Source: Pseudomonas fluorescens
Lineage (GTDB): Bacteria > Pseudomonadota > Gammaproteobacteria > Pseudomonadales > Pseudomonadaceae
DNA: 64,000 nt
Assembly: GCF_902498065.1 (NCBI RefSeq)
Contig: NZ_CABVIR010000003.1
Span: forward strand, 124,001-188,000
Direction of reading: 5' to 3'
Shown here: positions 1-9,355 of the stretch, piece after piece
How positions within the stretch are numbered: position 1 is the first letter of the stretch
Layout of the letters: each line of letters starts with the position of its first letter
Notes under the pieces: model-generated
Seen by the model: only the letters and a program-made list of their open reading frames with translations
What the model was told of the DNA's origin: nothing
Databases searched by the model: none
Translations under genes and position numbers: made by a program

Positions 1-1652
1 ACCGAAAGAATGTCTTCCTGTTTGACGATTCGCAGGCGGTTGTTGCCGATGGTGACCGTCTCGTTATGCCCGATGCTTTTGTTGCGATCGTGGCCTACCG
101 AGTGGCTTTCATCGACCTCGACCACGATGTCCTGATTGCGCTCGGCATGGATGTACAGCTGCTCGGCGCCTTTCTTGTCTTCCATGCGGATTTCGTTGAA
201 GTTCGCCGGTGTGCCACCTTTGCTCGAACGGCTTTTCATGCCGCTCTGGGTGGCGTTTTCGGGCAAGTCATAGGGCACGGTTTGTTCGGCGTTATAGACG
301 CGGCCGGTGATGATCGGCCGGTCCGGGTCGCCTTCGAGGAAACTGACGATCACTTCCTGGCCGATCCGTGGGATCTGCATCGAGCCCCAGTTTTTACCGG
401 CCCAGGATTGCGACACGCGAATCCAGCACGAACTGTTTTCGTTGGACTGGTCATGACGGTCCCAATAGAAATGCACCTTCACCCGGCCGAACTGGTCGGT
501 CCAGATTTCCTCGCCCTTGGGCCCGACCACCAATGCGGTCTGCGGGCCTTTGACGATGGGGCGAAGGGTGTTGGGCAGGGGGCGGTAACTTTGTTGGGCG
601 TCGATACAGGTCAGGCTGCTTCCGAACTGCGCCGAGGCCGCGCCGCCGCCGGTTTCCCCGCTTTCCTGGGAAATGTAATAGCGGGCGCCGACGATCAGGT
701 ACTCGCGGTTCTGGTCCTGACGGCTGAAGCCGGTGAGGCTGAACAAATGACCCGGACCCAGGCCCCGAGCGTTGCCGGCGAGCTCGACCTGTTCATGCAG
801 CGTCTGCAAAGCTTCGATGCGGGTGCGGGCGTAATGTTCGCCGTCTTCGCTTTGTACATAGGTGCCGGGGTAGTCGTACAGCGGATAGTCGCCGGCGGTG
901 TGCGGACGGGGCATGGCCGAGCGCACGTCAATTCGCGCGCTGGGGCGCTGGAAGTCATAGTCGTTGAGTTCCAGCGAGCCCGGCTGGACTTCCTGGGCCA
1001 GGTGCCAATCGTGGATGTGATCGCGTTCACGCTGCTGTTCATTCTTGGGGTAGTAGGGCACCGAGGCGTAGCCGGGCACGCTGGTGTGGGCGCCGTAGGC
1101 ATCGGCCAGCACCAGCACATGACGACCCTGTTCATGGCGGAAGAAGTAGTAGATCCCTTCCTGCTCCATCAGGCGGCTGACGAAATCGAAGCTGGTTTCG
1201 CGATACTGCACGCAGTATTCCCACTCGCGATAAGGCCGGCTCAGGGCATCTTCGAAATCGGAAAAGCCCAGGTCGCGAAACACCTGCTTGATGATCTGCG
1301 GGATGGTCAGGTTCTGGAAAATCCGGCAATCGGAGGTACGGGTCAGCAGCCATAGCCAGGGCCGCAGCGTGGCCTGGTAGCTGGCGAACTGGCCCTCGTC
1401 GACGTTCTGGCTGCAACGGGCAACGATGCCATGGAAATGACGCTCGCCACCGCCGTCCAATTGCAGGCTCAGGCACATGGGTTTGCCCAGCAACTGGTTG
1501 AGGTCGATGGCGTTGTCCAGCGAGTGGAGCTGCAACTCATAGTTGAACAGCCGCCCCAGCTCTTCGCCGCCGCCCATGTCCTTGAGCAACAGTGCATCCG
1601 GCCCCAGGGGGCTGGTGATTTTTGCCAGGCGTGAGAGTTGCTTGAATAGCAT
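1..1652 (-). CDS. tssI: VgrG spike protein of the first T6SS (partial, 3' end outside window)
   Basis: About 550 codons are present and the frame is still open at the window edge. The ATG at 1652 begins MLFKQLSRLAKITSP. The N-terminal half matches the VgrG gp27/gp44-like base (YCVQYRETSFDFVSRLMEQEG, split here as YCVQYRETSF then DFVSRLMEQEG). It is followed by the gp5-like OB fold region with GPKGEEIWTDQFGRVKVHF and WAGKNWGSMQIPRIGQEV. VgrG trimers cap the Hcp tube and carry effectors. The gene is last in the tssABC-hcp-tssEFGH operon, as vgrG1 is in HSI-I. Whether it carries a C-terminal effector extension cannot be seen. It is a different gene from the longer VgrG fusion near 31850-35263. 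Confidence 0.95.
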   Translation of the reverse strand, partial: MLFKQLSRLAKITSPLGPDALLLKDMGGGEELGRLFNYELQLHSLDNAIDLNQLLGKPMCLSLQLDGGGERHFHGIVARCSQNVDEGQFASYQATLRPWLWLLTRTSDCRIFQNLTIPQIIKQVFRDLGFSDFEDALSRPYREWEYCVQYRETSFDFVSRLMEQEGIYYFFRHEQGRHVLVLADAYGAHTSVPGYASVPYYPKNEQQRERDHIHDWHLAQEVQPGSLELNDYDFQRPSARIDVRSAMPRPHTAGDYPLYDYPGTYVQSEDGEHYARTRIEALQTLHEQVELAGNARGLGPGHLFSLTGFSRQDQNREYLIVGARYYISQESGETGGGAASAQFGSSLTCIDAQQSYRPLPNTLRPIVKGPQTALVVGPKGEEIWTDQFGRVKVHFYWDRHDQSNENSSCWIRVSQSWAGKNWGSMQIPRIGQEVIVSFLEGDPDRPIITGRVYNAEQTVPYDLPENATQSGMKSRSSKGGTPANFNEIRMEDKKGAEQLYIHAERNQDIVVEVDESHSVGHDRNKSIGHNETVTIGNNRLRIVKQEDILS

Positions 1653-1712
1653 CAGTTATCCCGTAAACGTTGTAATCGTCGCGCCGCTTTTTCCAGCAGA
1701 AACCAGATCAAG

Positions 1713-1803
1713 TGTGGGAGCGAGCCTGCTCGCGATGGCGGGCTGACATCCAACATCGATGCTGGATGTCATGGCCTCATCGCGAGCGGGCTCGCTCCCA
1801 CAT
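1713..1803. repeat. REP doublet (two inverted REP units)
   Basis: Two copies of a GTGGGAGCGAGCCTGCTCGC-like palindrome lie in opposite orientation, joined by a short spacer that itself holds a small inverted repeat around ACATCCA/TGGATGT. This is the usual form of Pseudomonas REP pairs. It fills the gap between clpV and vgrG and may affect termination or mRNA stability there. Confidence 0.8.
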
Positions 1804-1822
1804 TGACCGTGTTCCAGGACGG

Positions 1823-4501
1823 TCAGGCGGCGTCGCTGAAGTCGTAGTGCAATTCGTTATCCCGGGCGCTGATCCGCACGCCTGCCAGCGCTTTGCCTTC
1901 GAGCATGCGGGTGAGGAACTCGCGGCTCATGTCCGGCAGCAGACTGTTGGTCAGGATGGTGTCGATCATCCGTCCACCGCTTTCGGTTTCGGTGCAGCGG
2001 GAGACGATCAGGTCGATCACCGCGTCGTCGTAATCGAACGCCACTTTATGGGTGTTCTCCACGCGCTTCTTGATGCGGTTGAGTTGCAGGCGGGTAATGG
2101 CCTTGAGCATCTCGTCGCTGAGCGGGTAGTACGGAATGGTCACCAGGCGGCCCAGCAATGCCGGCGGAAAAATCTCCAGCAGCGGCTGGCGCAGGGCCTT
2201 GGCGATCTCTTCGGGTTCGGGCACGTTTTGCGGGTCTTTGCAGACCTGGGCAATCAACTCGGTGCCCGCGTTGGTGGTCAGCAGGATCAAGGTGTTCTTG
2301 AAGTCGATCACCCGGCCTTCGCCGTCCTCCATCACACCTTTGTCGAAGACCTGGAAGAAGATCTCATGCACGTCCGGGTGGGCTTTTTCCACCTCGTCCA
2401 GCAGTACGACGCTGTAGGGTTTGCGCCGCACGGCTTCGGTCAGCACACCGCCTTCGCCATAGCCGATGTAACCCGGTGGCGCGCCCTTGAGGGTGGACAC
2501 GGTGTGGGCTTCCTGGAATTCGCTCATGTTGATGGTGATGACGTTCTGCTCACCGCCGTACATGGCTTCGGCCAGGGCCAGGGCGGTTTCGGTCTTGCCC
2601 ACGCCGGAGGTGCCCGCGAGCATGAACACGCCAATCGGCTTGCTCGGGTTGTCGAGGCCGGCGCGGGAGGTCTGGATGCGCTTGGCGATCATCTGCAAGG
2701 CGTGGTCCTGGCCGATGATGCGTTTCTTCAGGTGCTGGTCGAGGTTGAGCACGGTTTCCAATTCGTTGCGAGCCATGCGGCCCACCGGAATACCGGTCCA
2801 GTCGGCGACCACCGAGGCCACGGCCTGGTAATCGACCGTTGGCAGAATCAGCGGGGTTTCGCCTTGCAGGGCACTGAGGCGCTGTTGCAGGTCCGACAGT
2901 TTCTCGCGCAGGGCGTGGCTGTCTTCACTGCCAACGTCGCTGTCTACCACACCGACGCTTTCACGCAGGATGGCGCGGGTGGCGAGCAGTTCGTCCACCA
3001 GGGTTTTTTCTTCGGCCCAGCGGCTTTCGAGTTCGGCCAGGCGTTCGCGCTCGGCGGCCAGCAGGTTTTCGCTGTTGCTCTGGCGGGCGCCGATGACGAT
3101 ACCGATGGCGTGCTCGCGGGCGATGATTTGCAGTTCGGTTTCCAACGCCTCGATGCGGCGACGACTGTCGTCCACTTCGGCCGGCACGGCGTGCAGGCTG
3201 ATGGCGACCCGGGCGCAAGCGGTGTCCAGCAGGCTCACGGATTTGTCCGGCAACTGGCGTGCCGGAATGTAGCGATGGGACAGCTTGACCGAGGCTTCCA
3301 GGGCTTCGTCAAGGATCTGCACTTTATGGTGTTTCTCCATGGTCGAGGCCACGCCGCGCATCATCAGCAGCGCCTTGTCTTCGGACGGCTCGGCGACTTG
3401 CACCACCTGGAAGCGACGGGTCAGGGCCGGGTCTTTCTCGATATGCTTCTTGTACTCGGCCCATGTCGTGGCGGCCACGGTGCGCAGGGTACCCCGGGCC
3501 AAGGCCGGTTTAAGCAGGTTGGCCGCGTCCCCGGTGCCGGCGGCGCCACCGGCACCTACCAGCGTGTGGGCTTCGTCGATAAACAGGATGATCGGTTTTG
3601 GCGAGGCCTGGACGTCCTCGATGACCTGGCGCAGGCGCTGTTCGAATTCCCCTTTCATGCTCGCGCCGGCCTGCAACAGGCCGACATCGAGGCTGCGTAA
3701 TTCCACATCCTTGAGCGCTGGCGGCACGTCACCGGCGACGATGCGCAGGGCAAAACCTTCGACCACGGCGGTTTTACCGACGCCGGCTTCACCGGTCAGA
3801 ATCGGGTTGTTTTGCCGACGGCGCATGAGGATGTCCACCAGTTGGCGGATCTCTTCGTCACGGCCAACAATCGGGTCAAGCTTGCCGCTACGGGCCTGCT
3901 CGGTGAGGTCGACGGTAAAACGCTTGAGCGCTTCCTGCTTGCCCATGGCGCTTGGGGCCATGGCGCCGCTGGCTTCACCCGGTACGCTGCCTGCGTTGAA
4001 ACCATCGCTGGCGCTGAGCGCATTTTCCGGTGAGTCACCGACGTATTCGTCGAAACGTTCGCTCAGGGCCTCGACCTTGATCTTGTCAAACTCTGCCGAC
4101 AGTCCGAGTAGCCCGTGGCGCAGGCTCGGCGTCTTGAGGATGCCCAGCACCAGGTAACCGGTACGCACCTGGCTTTCGCCGAACATCAGGCTACCGTAGA
4201 CCCAGCCACGCTCCACGGCTTCCTCCACATGGGAGGACAAGTCAGTGATTGAAGTCGAGCCCCGTGGCAAACGGTCCAGGGCTTCGGTCAGGTCCCGGGC
4301 CAGGCGTGCCGGCTCGATATTGAACTGGCGGATAATGCGGTGCAGGTCCGAGTCCTGCAGTTGCAGCAACTGATGAAACCAGTGGACCAGTTCCACATAA
4401 GGGTTACCGCGCAGCTTGCAGAACACGGTGGCGGCTTCGATGGCTTTGTAGGCCACGCTGTTGAGTTTGCCGAACAACGCGGCGCGACTGATTTCACCCA
4501 T
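1823..4501 (-). CDS. tssH: T6SS AAA+ ATPase ClpV (TssH), first system
   Basis: ClpV disassembles contracted TssBC sheath in the cytoplasm so that subunits can be reused. The protein is about 892 residues, the usual length. An N-terminal Clp-N region is followed by the first AAA+ module, with Walker A GEAGVGKT at about residue 237 and FIDEAHTLVGAGG as Walker B. After a coiled-coil middle domain comes the second module, with Walker A GTSGVGKT and VLLDEVEKAHPDVHE. An ATG at 4507 is also possible. I prefer 4501 (MGEISRAALFG) because AAGGAG then sits 8 bases upstream, and to my knowledge ClpV1 proteins begin this way. It overlaps tssG by a few bases. Confidence 0.96.
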   Translation of the reverse strand: MGEISRAALFGKLNSVAYKAIEAATVFCKLRGNPYVELVHWFHQLLQLQDSDLHRIIRQFNIEPARLARDLTEALDRLPRGSTSITDLSSHVEEAVERGWVYGSLMFGESQVRTGYLVLGILKTPSLRHGLLGLSAEFDKIKVEALSERFDEYVGDSPENALSASDGFNAGSVPGEASGAMAPSAMGKQEALKRFTVDLTEQARSGKLDPIVGRDEEIRQLVDILMRRRQNNPILTGEAGVGKTAVVEGFALRIVAGDVPPALKDVELRSLDVGLLQAGASMKGEFEQRLRQVIEDVQASPKPIILFIDEAHTLVGAGGAAGTGDAANLLKPALARGTLRTVAATTWAEYKKHIEKDPALTRRFQVVQVAEPSEDKALLMMRGVASTMEKHHKVQILDEALEASVKLSHRYIPARQLPDKSVSLLDTACARVAISLHAVPAEVDDSRRRIEALETELQIIAREHAIGIVIGARQSNSENLLAAERERLAELESRWAEEKTLVDELLATRAILRESVGVVDSDVGSEDSHALREKLSDLQQRLSALQGETPLILPTVDYQAVASVVADWTGIPVGRMARNELETVLNLDQHLKKRIIGQDHALQMIAKRIQTSRAGLDNPSKPIGVFMLAGTSGVGKTETALALAEAMYGGEQNVITINMSEFQEAHTVSTLKGAPPGYIGYGEGGVLTEAVRRKPYSVVLLDEVEKAHPDVHEIFFQVFDKGVMEDGEGRVIDFKNTLILLTTNAGTELIAQVCKDPQNVPEPEEIAKALRQPLLEIFPPALLGRLVTIPYYPLSDEMLKAITRLQLNRIKKRVENTHKVAFDYDDAVIDLIVSRCTETESGGRMIDTILTNSLLPDMSREFLTRMLEGKALAGVRISARDNELHYDFSDAA

Positions 4502-5546
4502 GCTCATGGCTCCTTGAGGTCTGTGAGGTGTTGGCCTGCTCGGCGTAATGCCTGGCCAGTATTAAATCCTTGGCATCTGTTTCGGGCCGGCCCAGCCAGG
4601 TATTGAACCCCAGGCGGAAGCGACCATTGAGTTGCAGCGCCGGTACTTCTGGCTGTTCCAGGATCAGGTTCAAGTCCCAGTCCAGTTCATGGCCCAGGTA
4701 TTCGGCGACCCAGGCCACCAGCTCGTTGAAGGGTTGGCTGCCGGGCAACATGCCCATGTAGTTATCCAGCTTGAGTGGCCCGAGGCGAATGCGGAATTTG
4801 TGCTGGCGATCCCAGACATAACGACCCAGGCAAAAATCCATGCCCAATTGATGGGCGCTGACACCCACGCGGCTGCGTTCCGGCAGCTCCATCCATTGGC
4901 CGACGTACTCTTCGATCTCCACTGGCAGGCCGAAGTACTCGCTGAGAATGGCCTTCAAACCGTCCGGGTAGCGGGTTTGTGCCGACAGATGGCCGCTGTA
5001 GTGCAACTTCGCCGTGTCGGGGATCAGCCCTTGTTTGAGCAGGCTCGGCATGCCCCGGCCGCTCAGTGCTGCCAGGCGTGCCGACCAGTAGTCATCGTCC
5101 GGGCGGTCATGGCTGACCGTCGGCCGTGCTTCGGCCCAGGCCCGATAAAACAGGCTCAGCAGGCGGTGATGGAACACATCCAGGAAGCGTTTGCTGGTGC
5201 TGTCGGCGTTGTTGCGCTGGCGTTCGCGCACATATTCGGTGATGTGCAGCGGCAACGGGCCGTTGGGGCCGCCGAGGCCGAAAAAGAACTGCTCCAGACG
5301 CGCCGGTGAACCGTCGACACCCGGCTGAACCGACGCCAGGGTCGCCGGGGCGAAGGTGCAATCGGCCTGTTGCCCAAGGCGCAGCGGATCATCGGCCAGG
5401 CGCAACGAATGGCCCAGGCGCGGCAGTTCAGGCGATTCGCACTCGATACGCCGCAATGCCTGGAAGAAGTCGTATTCCCAGGGCTCCTGGTGCATCGCGT
5501 CCAGGGTACTCACAGGGTCGGACGGCGTCCGGGTTTGGCTTTCCAT
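4494..5546 (-). CDS. tssG: T6SS baseplate wedge protein TssG, first system
   Basis: About 350 residues, the TssG/ImpH family length. Family features include EYDFFQALRRIE near the N-terminus and QYADCTF/FFGLGGPNGPLPLHI style motifs (here QADCTFAPATL and FFFGLGGPNGPLPLHITE). TssG joins TssF, TssE and TssK in the baseplate under the sheath. The ATG at 5546 gives a 37-base overlap with tssF. A GTG at 5513, forming a GTGA overlap with the tssF stop, is an alternative start. The ATG is favoured because the second tssF/tssG pair in this window overlaps by the same 37 bases at the same tryptophan codon. Confidence 0.93.
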   Translation of the reverse strand: MESQTRTPSDPVSTLDAMHQEPWEYDFFQALRRIECESPELPRLGHSLRLADDPLRLGQQADCTFAPATLASVQPGVDGSPARLEQFFFGLGGPNGPLPLHITEYVRERQRNNADSTSKRFLDVFHHRLLSLFYRAWAEARPTVSHDRPDDDYWSARLAALSGRGMPSLLKQGLIPDTAKLHYSGHLSAQTRYPDGLKAILSEYFGLPVEIEEYVGQWMELPERSRVGVSAHQLGMDFCLGRYVWDRQHKFRIRLGPLKLDNYMGMLPGSQPFNELVAWVAEYLGHELDWDLNLILEQPEVPALQLNGRFRLGFNTWLGRPETDAKDLILARHYAEQANTSQTSRSHEHG

Positions 5547-7369
5547 CGCATGATCTCGCCGCGTTCGGTGGTACGGATCACCGTCTCGGTAAAACTGTTG
5601 ATCGACACGTAGCGTGCCAGGAAGCGCTCGAACACTGCACCGAGCAAGAAAACCCCAGTACCGCGAAACGCGTTTTCATCGAATTCCAGGGTGATCTCCA
5701 GGCCACGACCAAACACGATCGGGCCCGGCATTGGCAGGCGTCGTGTGCAGGCCTTGCTGCTGACTTCGCGCAGGCCTTCGATCTGCAATTGCAACGCCGC
5801 ATCGTTGCTGTCGCCATACAGGCGCAGCAGTTCGCGCAGTGCGGCGGCGCCCTGGCCTTGTTCGCTGAGGGACAAGTAGTTCAGCGAAAGCTGGCTGATC
5901 AACCGCCAGGCCTTGGCGTCGTGGGCATGGCTGGCGCGTGGGCGGCTCGGGCCTGCCACGCAGCGCACCGCCGCTACAGGTGCGCTGTCGGCCAGGGTGA
6001 AGTCGGTCTTGCTGTTGCCCACGCTCATGAACAGCGGCAGGTCGCGGTTGGTGCACAACGCTGTTACGCCCAGTTGGCGCAGGTCGTGGCGATAAGGCGC
6101 CTGTTGGCCGTCCACCAGGCTGACGAAGGTTTCGCTGCCGATGTAAGTCGAGCGCGGGCCGTTGCGTCGCTGGCCGCTGGACAGTACGCGGGGTTCGCGC
6201 CGCACCGTGTACCAGGCCTGATCGCGACCGTAGCGAGACGGATCGCGTACCGCATAGAACGGCAAAAAAGGCTGCTCCGACCCGGTGCCATGACCGGTGA
6301 GAGTGGTCAGGGAATGAATCTCGAAATCCATCGGCCGGGTACGGTCGGCGATCACATGGTGTTCATTGACCCGTTCCGACAAGTGGATGCGATCCAGGCG
6401 CTTGGGAAACAAGTTGATTGCCGGAGTACAGAACGGCAGGAACTGTGCGGCACCGACACTGCCTTCCAGGCTCGGATCGTGACGGTCGAACAGCACGATC
6501 AATTCCAGTTCCTGGCCGTCGCAGCGTTTGACCGCACGGCTCAATTGGGTGAAGTCGACAAACAGAAACCGCTGGGGCAGGGCGAAGTATTCCTGCAACA
6601 GGCGATAGCCCTGGAAGGCCCGCGAGACTACGGGCAGCGCGGCGTCGGTATCGTCCAATCCCTGGGAGCGCAGTGCGTCCTGCGGCAGGCGTTCCACCCA
6701 ATCGCTGCCGGGCTGCCGGGCGAACACGGCGCAGGCGTTGCCCAGCAGTTGTTCGTAGAGGCGGAAGGGCTGCTCGTCTGCGCCGCTGAGGTACAGCGGC
6801 AGGTTCTCCAGGGCCAGGCTGTTGAATGGCAGTTCGGCACCGGTGCGCAGGGTCAGACGCAGACCGGCCTTGGCCTTGGGTTCGCTGGCGGCCAGGCGCC
6901 CGAGCACGGCGGACGGGTTGCCGAAGTACTCGGCCTGGCTGACCTGCAACGGCCACAACGTCACTGCATGGGCGGTGCGGTACTCGCAGCAGGTTTGGCT
7001 TTCGCGGCCCAGGGCGGCGCGCAGGACCATGTCCCGGGGCAGCGGGAAGCCGCTGCTCAGCGAACCCTCATCGGGGTCGGCCTGCAACTGCACCACGGTC
7101 ATCGACGGTGTCGGCGCCAGGTAATGGGGGTAAGCGATTTCCAGCAGGTTGTGAGTGAAGGTCGGGTATTCGGCGTCGAGCTTGAGCTGGACCCGCGCCG
7201 TCAGATAGGCGAACCCTTCCAGCAAGCGCTCCACGTAAGGGTCGGCGCAGTCCATACCGGACAACGTCAGCCGACTGGCGATTTTCGGGTATTCCTGGGC
7301 GAACTCCGCGGCGCTTTCGCGAACGTGGTGCAATTCCTGGTTGTACAGTTCCAGCAGGCGGGGGTTCAT
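5510..7369 (-). CDS. tssF: T6SS baseplate protein TssF, first system
   Basis: 619 residues, typical for TssF/ImpG (VasA). It begins [18 protein letters not shown] and has the family N-terminal block [12 protein letters not shown]...[23 protein letters not shown], and a C-terminal region with [13 protein letters not shown]. TssF is the large wedge component that pairs with TssG. The ATG overlaps the tssE stop by four bases (ATGA), which indicates translational coupling, and the 3' end overlaps tssG. Confidence 0.95.
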   Translation of the reverse strand: MNPRLLELYNQELHHVRESAAEFAQEYPKIASRLTLSGMDCADPYVERLLEGFAYLTARVQLKLDAEYPTFTHNLLEIAYPHYLAPTPSMTVVQLQADPDEGSLSSGFPLPRDMVLRAALGRESQTCCEYRTAHAVTLWPLQVSQAEYFGNPSAVLGRLAASEPKAKAGLRLTLRTGAELPFNSLALENLPLYLSGADEQPFRLYEQLLGNACAVFARQPGSDWVERLPQDALRSQGLDDTDAALPVVSRAFQGYRLLQEYFALPQRFLFVDFTQLSRAVKRCDGQELELIVLFDRHDPSLEGSVGAAQFLPFCTPAINLFPKRLDRIHLSERVNEHHVIADRTRPMDFEIHSLTTLTGHGTGSEQPFLPFYAVRDPSRYGRDQAWYTVRREPRVLSSGQRRNGPRSTYIGSETFVSLVDGQQAPYRHDLRQLGVTALCTNRDLPLFMSVGNSKTDFTLADSAPVAAVRCVAGPSRPRASHAHDAKAWRLISQLSLNYLSLSEQGQGAAALRELLRLYGDSNDAALQLQIEGLREVSSKACTRRLPMPGPIVFGRGLEITLEFDENAFRGTGVFLLGAVFERFLARYVSINSFTETVIRTTERGEIMRWKAKPGRRPTL

Positions 7370-7878
7370 GAGCGTCTCCGCTGTTCGGCGTTGACCACCC
7401 GCACATGACCGGATTCCAGGTCCAGGTCGGTTTGCAACATCAGGCGCAGTGGCACTGGCTGGGCCCAGAGATCGCCTTCGATCTCGAAACTCAGGGCGTT
7501 GTGGTTCATCTCGGCGGATGCCCGGGCCCGCACGCGCAAGGTGTTACGCAGAATCCGCGGTTCGAATGTGGCGATGGCCTGGTGGATCAACGCTTCAAGC
7601 GCCGCGATATCGACATTCGAGGCACTGTTGCCGGCCAGGGCTGGCAGCCCGAAATTGATGACCGAAGTGCCGGCCGGGGTGTGCAACGTCGCATCGGCGC
7701 TGAGCAATGAAGTGGTGTTGAGCAACCACGCCAGGTCCCGCAGCACCGAGGCTTTCAGTTGGGTCAGAGAGAGCACGCGCTTGTCGGCGCTTTCCTTGAG
7801 GTTGCTCGGGTCGTCGTCGGTCAACCGGTCCAGCAGGGACGGTTGCAGGCGATCGCGGGTGGCGATTTCGGTTACCAC
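7366..7878 (-). CDS. tssE: T6SS baseplate protein TssE (gp25-like), first system
   Basis: 170 residues with the gp25-like lysozyme-fold family pattern: [11 protein letters not shown] near the start, [12 protein letters not shown], and a C-terminal block [17 protein letters not shown] followed by [18 protein letters not shown]. TssE starts sheath polymerisation at the baseplate. The start is a GTG at 7878 that overlaps the stop of the upstream small exported protein by seven bases, so the effector/immunity module and the structural genes are physically coupled. Confidence 0.93.
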   Translation of the reverse strand: MVTEIATRDRLQPSLLDRLTDDDPSNLKESADKRVLSLTQLKASVLRDLAWLLNTTSLLSADATLHTPAGTSVINFGLPALAGNSASNVDIAALEALIHQAIATFEPRILRNTLRVRARASAEMNHNALSFEIEGDLWAQPVPLRLMLQTDLDLESGHVRVVNAEQRRRS

Positions 7879-8312
7879 GAGAAATGCGCCACGAAATTTT
7901 TCTGGTCCATGACGCCGGTCATGCAGCCAGCACTATGAGCGACTTTCGACACTTCCATGGGTTGGTCTTTGATTTGGCGGATTGCCTGATACCGAGCGTC
8001 ACAATCATGGCTCGGAGCGGGTTCGGGCGTGGAGTGCTCCACGATAATGATTTGGGCGTTGTTGAAGATTTCGACCCGTGGCTGACCTTTTCGGTCGACA
8101 CTCAGAAAACAAGGCCACGGCATGTCTGGTTTCAAGAGGCTTTGGTCCTGTTTGCGCAAGGCGCATTGCTGATCGTGGTTTTCCAGGGTCAGTGTTTGTC
8201 CGGCAAAAATGACTTGATTGCTGGGTGCCGCGAGTTGCTTTTGTTCGGCCCAGGCATTGGCGCTCAACAGGAGGCCGCTAGAGAGCAGAATCAACAGGGT
8301 TCGCTTAGTCAT
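7872..8312 (-). CDS. Small exported protein, candidate second immunity protein of the Tae4 module
   Basis: 146 residues starting at ATG 8312 ([22 protein letters not shown], a clear Sec signal; GAGGG ribosome site upstream). The frame runs further upstream, but that part is not credible because the signal peptide would be internal. The mature part is clearly paralogous to the neighbouring 8380-8820 product: shared blocks include QQCxLRKxDQS, MPWPC, VDRxGxPxVExFNN and YxAIRQI, and four cysteines are conserved. I recognise no named family. Its place directly after an amidase effector and its periplasmic destination suggest immunity; this is inference. It lacks the cysteine at the cleavage site that its paralog has, so it would be soluble. 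Confidence 0.8.
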   Translation of the reverse strand: MTKRTLLILLSSGLLLSANAWAEQKQLAAPSNQVIFAGQTLTLENHDQQCALRKQDQSLLKPDMPWPCFLSVDRKGQPRVEIFNNAQIIIVEHSTPEPAPSHDCDARYQAIRQIKDQPMEVSKVAHSAGCMTGVMDQKNFVAHFSW

Positions 8313-8379
8313 TTCAACCCTCAAAGCCAACCTGTCATGAGTGATACGCAAAGTCGTGGGCGAATGCATGTGAAGTCGC

Positions 8380-8820
8380 TTACCAAGTGAAAAGCGCTGT
8401 GTAGTCTTTCTGATCGCCTGCACCGCGCAAGCAACTGGCACTGGGTGCGACGATCGAAGGTTCGAGCTGGCCGTTGATTTGACGAATGGCGCGGTACTCG
8501 GACCGGCATTCACGACTGTTCGCTGGGTCAACGTTCACATGCAGCACGATCACGATCGGTACGTTGTTGAAGGATTCGACGTGAGGTTTGCCCTGTCGGT
8601 CGACAGCAAATTGGCAAGGCCATGGCATTTCGAGGGGCAGCACGCTCTGATCCGGTTTACGCAACACGCATTGCTGCTGATCGTTCTCCAGCATCAATCG
8701 TTGTCCGCCCAAGATGACGACTTGATCCACGGAAGCTGGAGTAGTTTCCTGGCTGGCACACGCCCACAGGCTCGGCAACACGCAGCACAATGCCGCCAGG
8801 TTTCGGCTGGATTTGATCAT
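8380..8820 (-). CDS. Putative lipoprotein, candidate Tae4 immunity protein
   Basis: 146 residues from ATG 8820 (MIKSSRNLAALCCVLPSLWACASQ). The hydrophobic stretch followed by LWAC resembles a lipobox, though tryptophan before the alanine is unusual. The ATG overlaps the Tae4 stop (ATGA), the classic arrangement for an effector and its cognate immunity gene. Four cysteines are conserved with the downstream paralog (in QQCVLRK, MPWPCQF, RECRSEY and SASCLRG), which may form two disulphides in the periplasm. It does not look like the Tai4 sequences I know, so it may be another immunity family; that is inference. Confidence 0.82.
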   Translation of the reverse strand: MIKSSRNLAALCCVLPSLWACASQETTPASVDQVVILGGQRLMLENDQQQCVLRKPDQSVLPLEMPWPCQFAVDRQGKPHVESFNNVPIVIVLHVNVDPANSRECRSEYRAIRQINGQLEPSIVAPSASCLRGAGDQKDYTALFTW

Positions 8821-9275
8821 GTGAGCTCCCAGAACCAGATGGCTCTGGATTGGTAGGTAAGGTCGCTGTAACGGCCGATGGTAAAACCGCGATTCCAAAG
8901 GTCGATATGGTCGCCCGTGCGATTTTCTGCAGCTTCCCCAGGCTGCCGGAAACAGTCCTTGAAGAAGATGAGCCCGGTCTTGTCTTTCAACTTGCGGCGT
9001 TCTTCGGCACTTCCACCGAGAATCAGTGGCCGCCCCAGATGATGCTTCCATAACCAGTTCGCCAGCGACTCGGCTCCCCTGGCATGTTCATGCGCACATT
9101 TGGGTTCGATATAGGTAGATTTGTTGATCTTGATGGTCCGCTCCGCATTGAGCGTCATGCTCATACGGATAGCGCACTGGTTTGCCCACGGACCGTCGCA
9201 AGGCTTTGCGTCAGGATGAGTAACCAGCAGATCGGAATACGCTTTCCACAAATTAATAAACGAAGGCTTGGCCAT
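8817..9275 (-). CDS. tae4: T6SS peptidoglycan amidase effector Tae4
   Basis: 152 residues without a signal peptide, as expected for a T6SS cargo. It matches the Tae4 amidase family (DL-endopeptidases that cut the gamma-D-Glu-mDAP bond of the peptide stem). The catalytic cysteine lies in PCDGPWANQCAIRMS (Cys34) and the catalytic histidine in GDHIDLWN (His123, with Asp125). The gene follows hcp after an 80-base gap holding a hairpin terminator. Small amidase effectors are typically loaded inside Hcp rings, which fits this position. It overlaps its candidate immunity gene by four bases. Confidence 0.9.
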   Translation of the reverse strand: MAKPSFINLWKAYSDLLVTHPDAKPCDGPWANQCAIRMSMTLNAERTIKINKSTYIEPKCAHEHARGAESLANWLWKHHLGRPLILGGSAEERRKLKDKTGLIFFKDCFRQPGEAAENRTGDHIDLWNRGFTIGRYSDLTYQSRAIWFWELT

Positions 9276-9320
9276 GACTCAGATACCGAAAAGGGGATGG
9301 TCGAAATTCGAGCAAGCACC

Positions 9321-9348
9321 AAAACCCCCGGCGCGCGGCGCCAGGGGG
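9321..9348 (-). terminator. Hairpin terminator/attenuator between hcp and tae4
   Basis: Just after the hcp stop, a strong GC hairpin with arms CCCCCTGGCGC and GCGCCGGGGG (minus strand) is followed by TTTT. It probably ends most hcp transcripts and lets a fraction read through into tae4-tssEFGH-clpV. Confidence 0.7.
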
Positions 9349-9355
9349 CTTCGCA

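Noticed and set aside
1712..3700. A 662-codon plus-strand open frame opposite clpV
   Set aside because: It is the antisense shadow of a GC-rich gene; the minus strand encodes a full AAA+ ATPase with intact Walker motifs. Several similar long antisense frames (for example 5306-7408 and 17928-20273) were dropped for the same reason.
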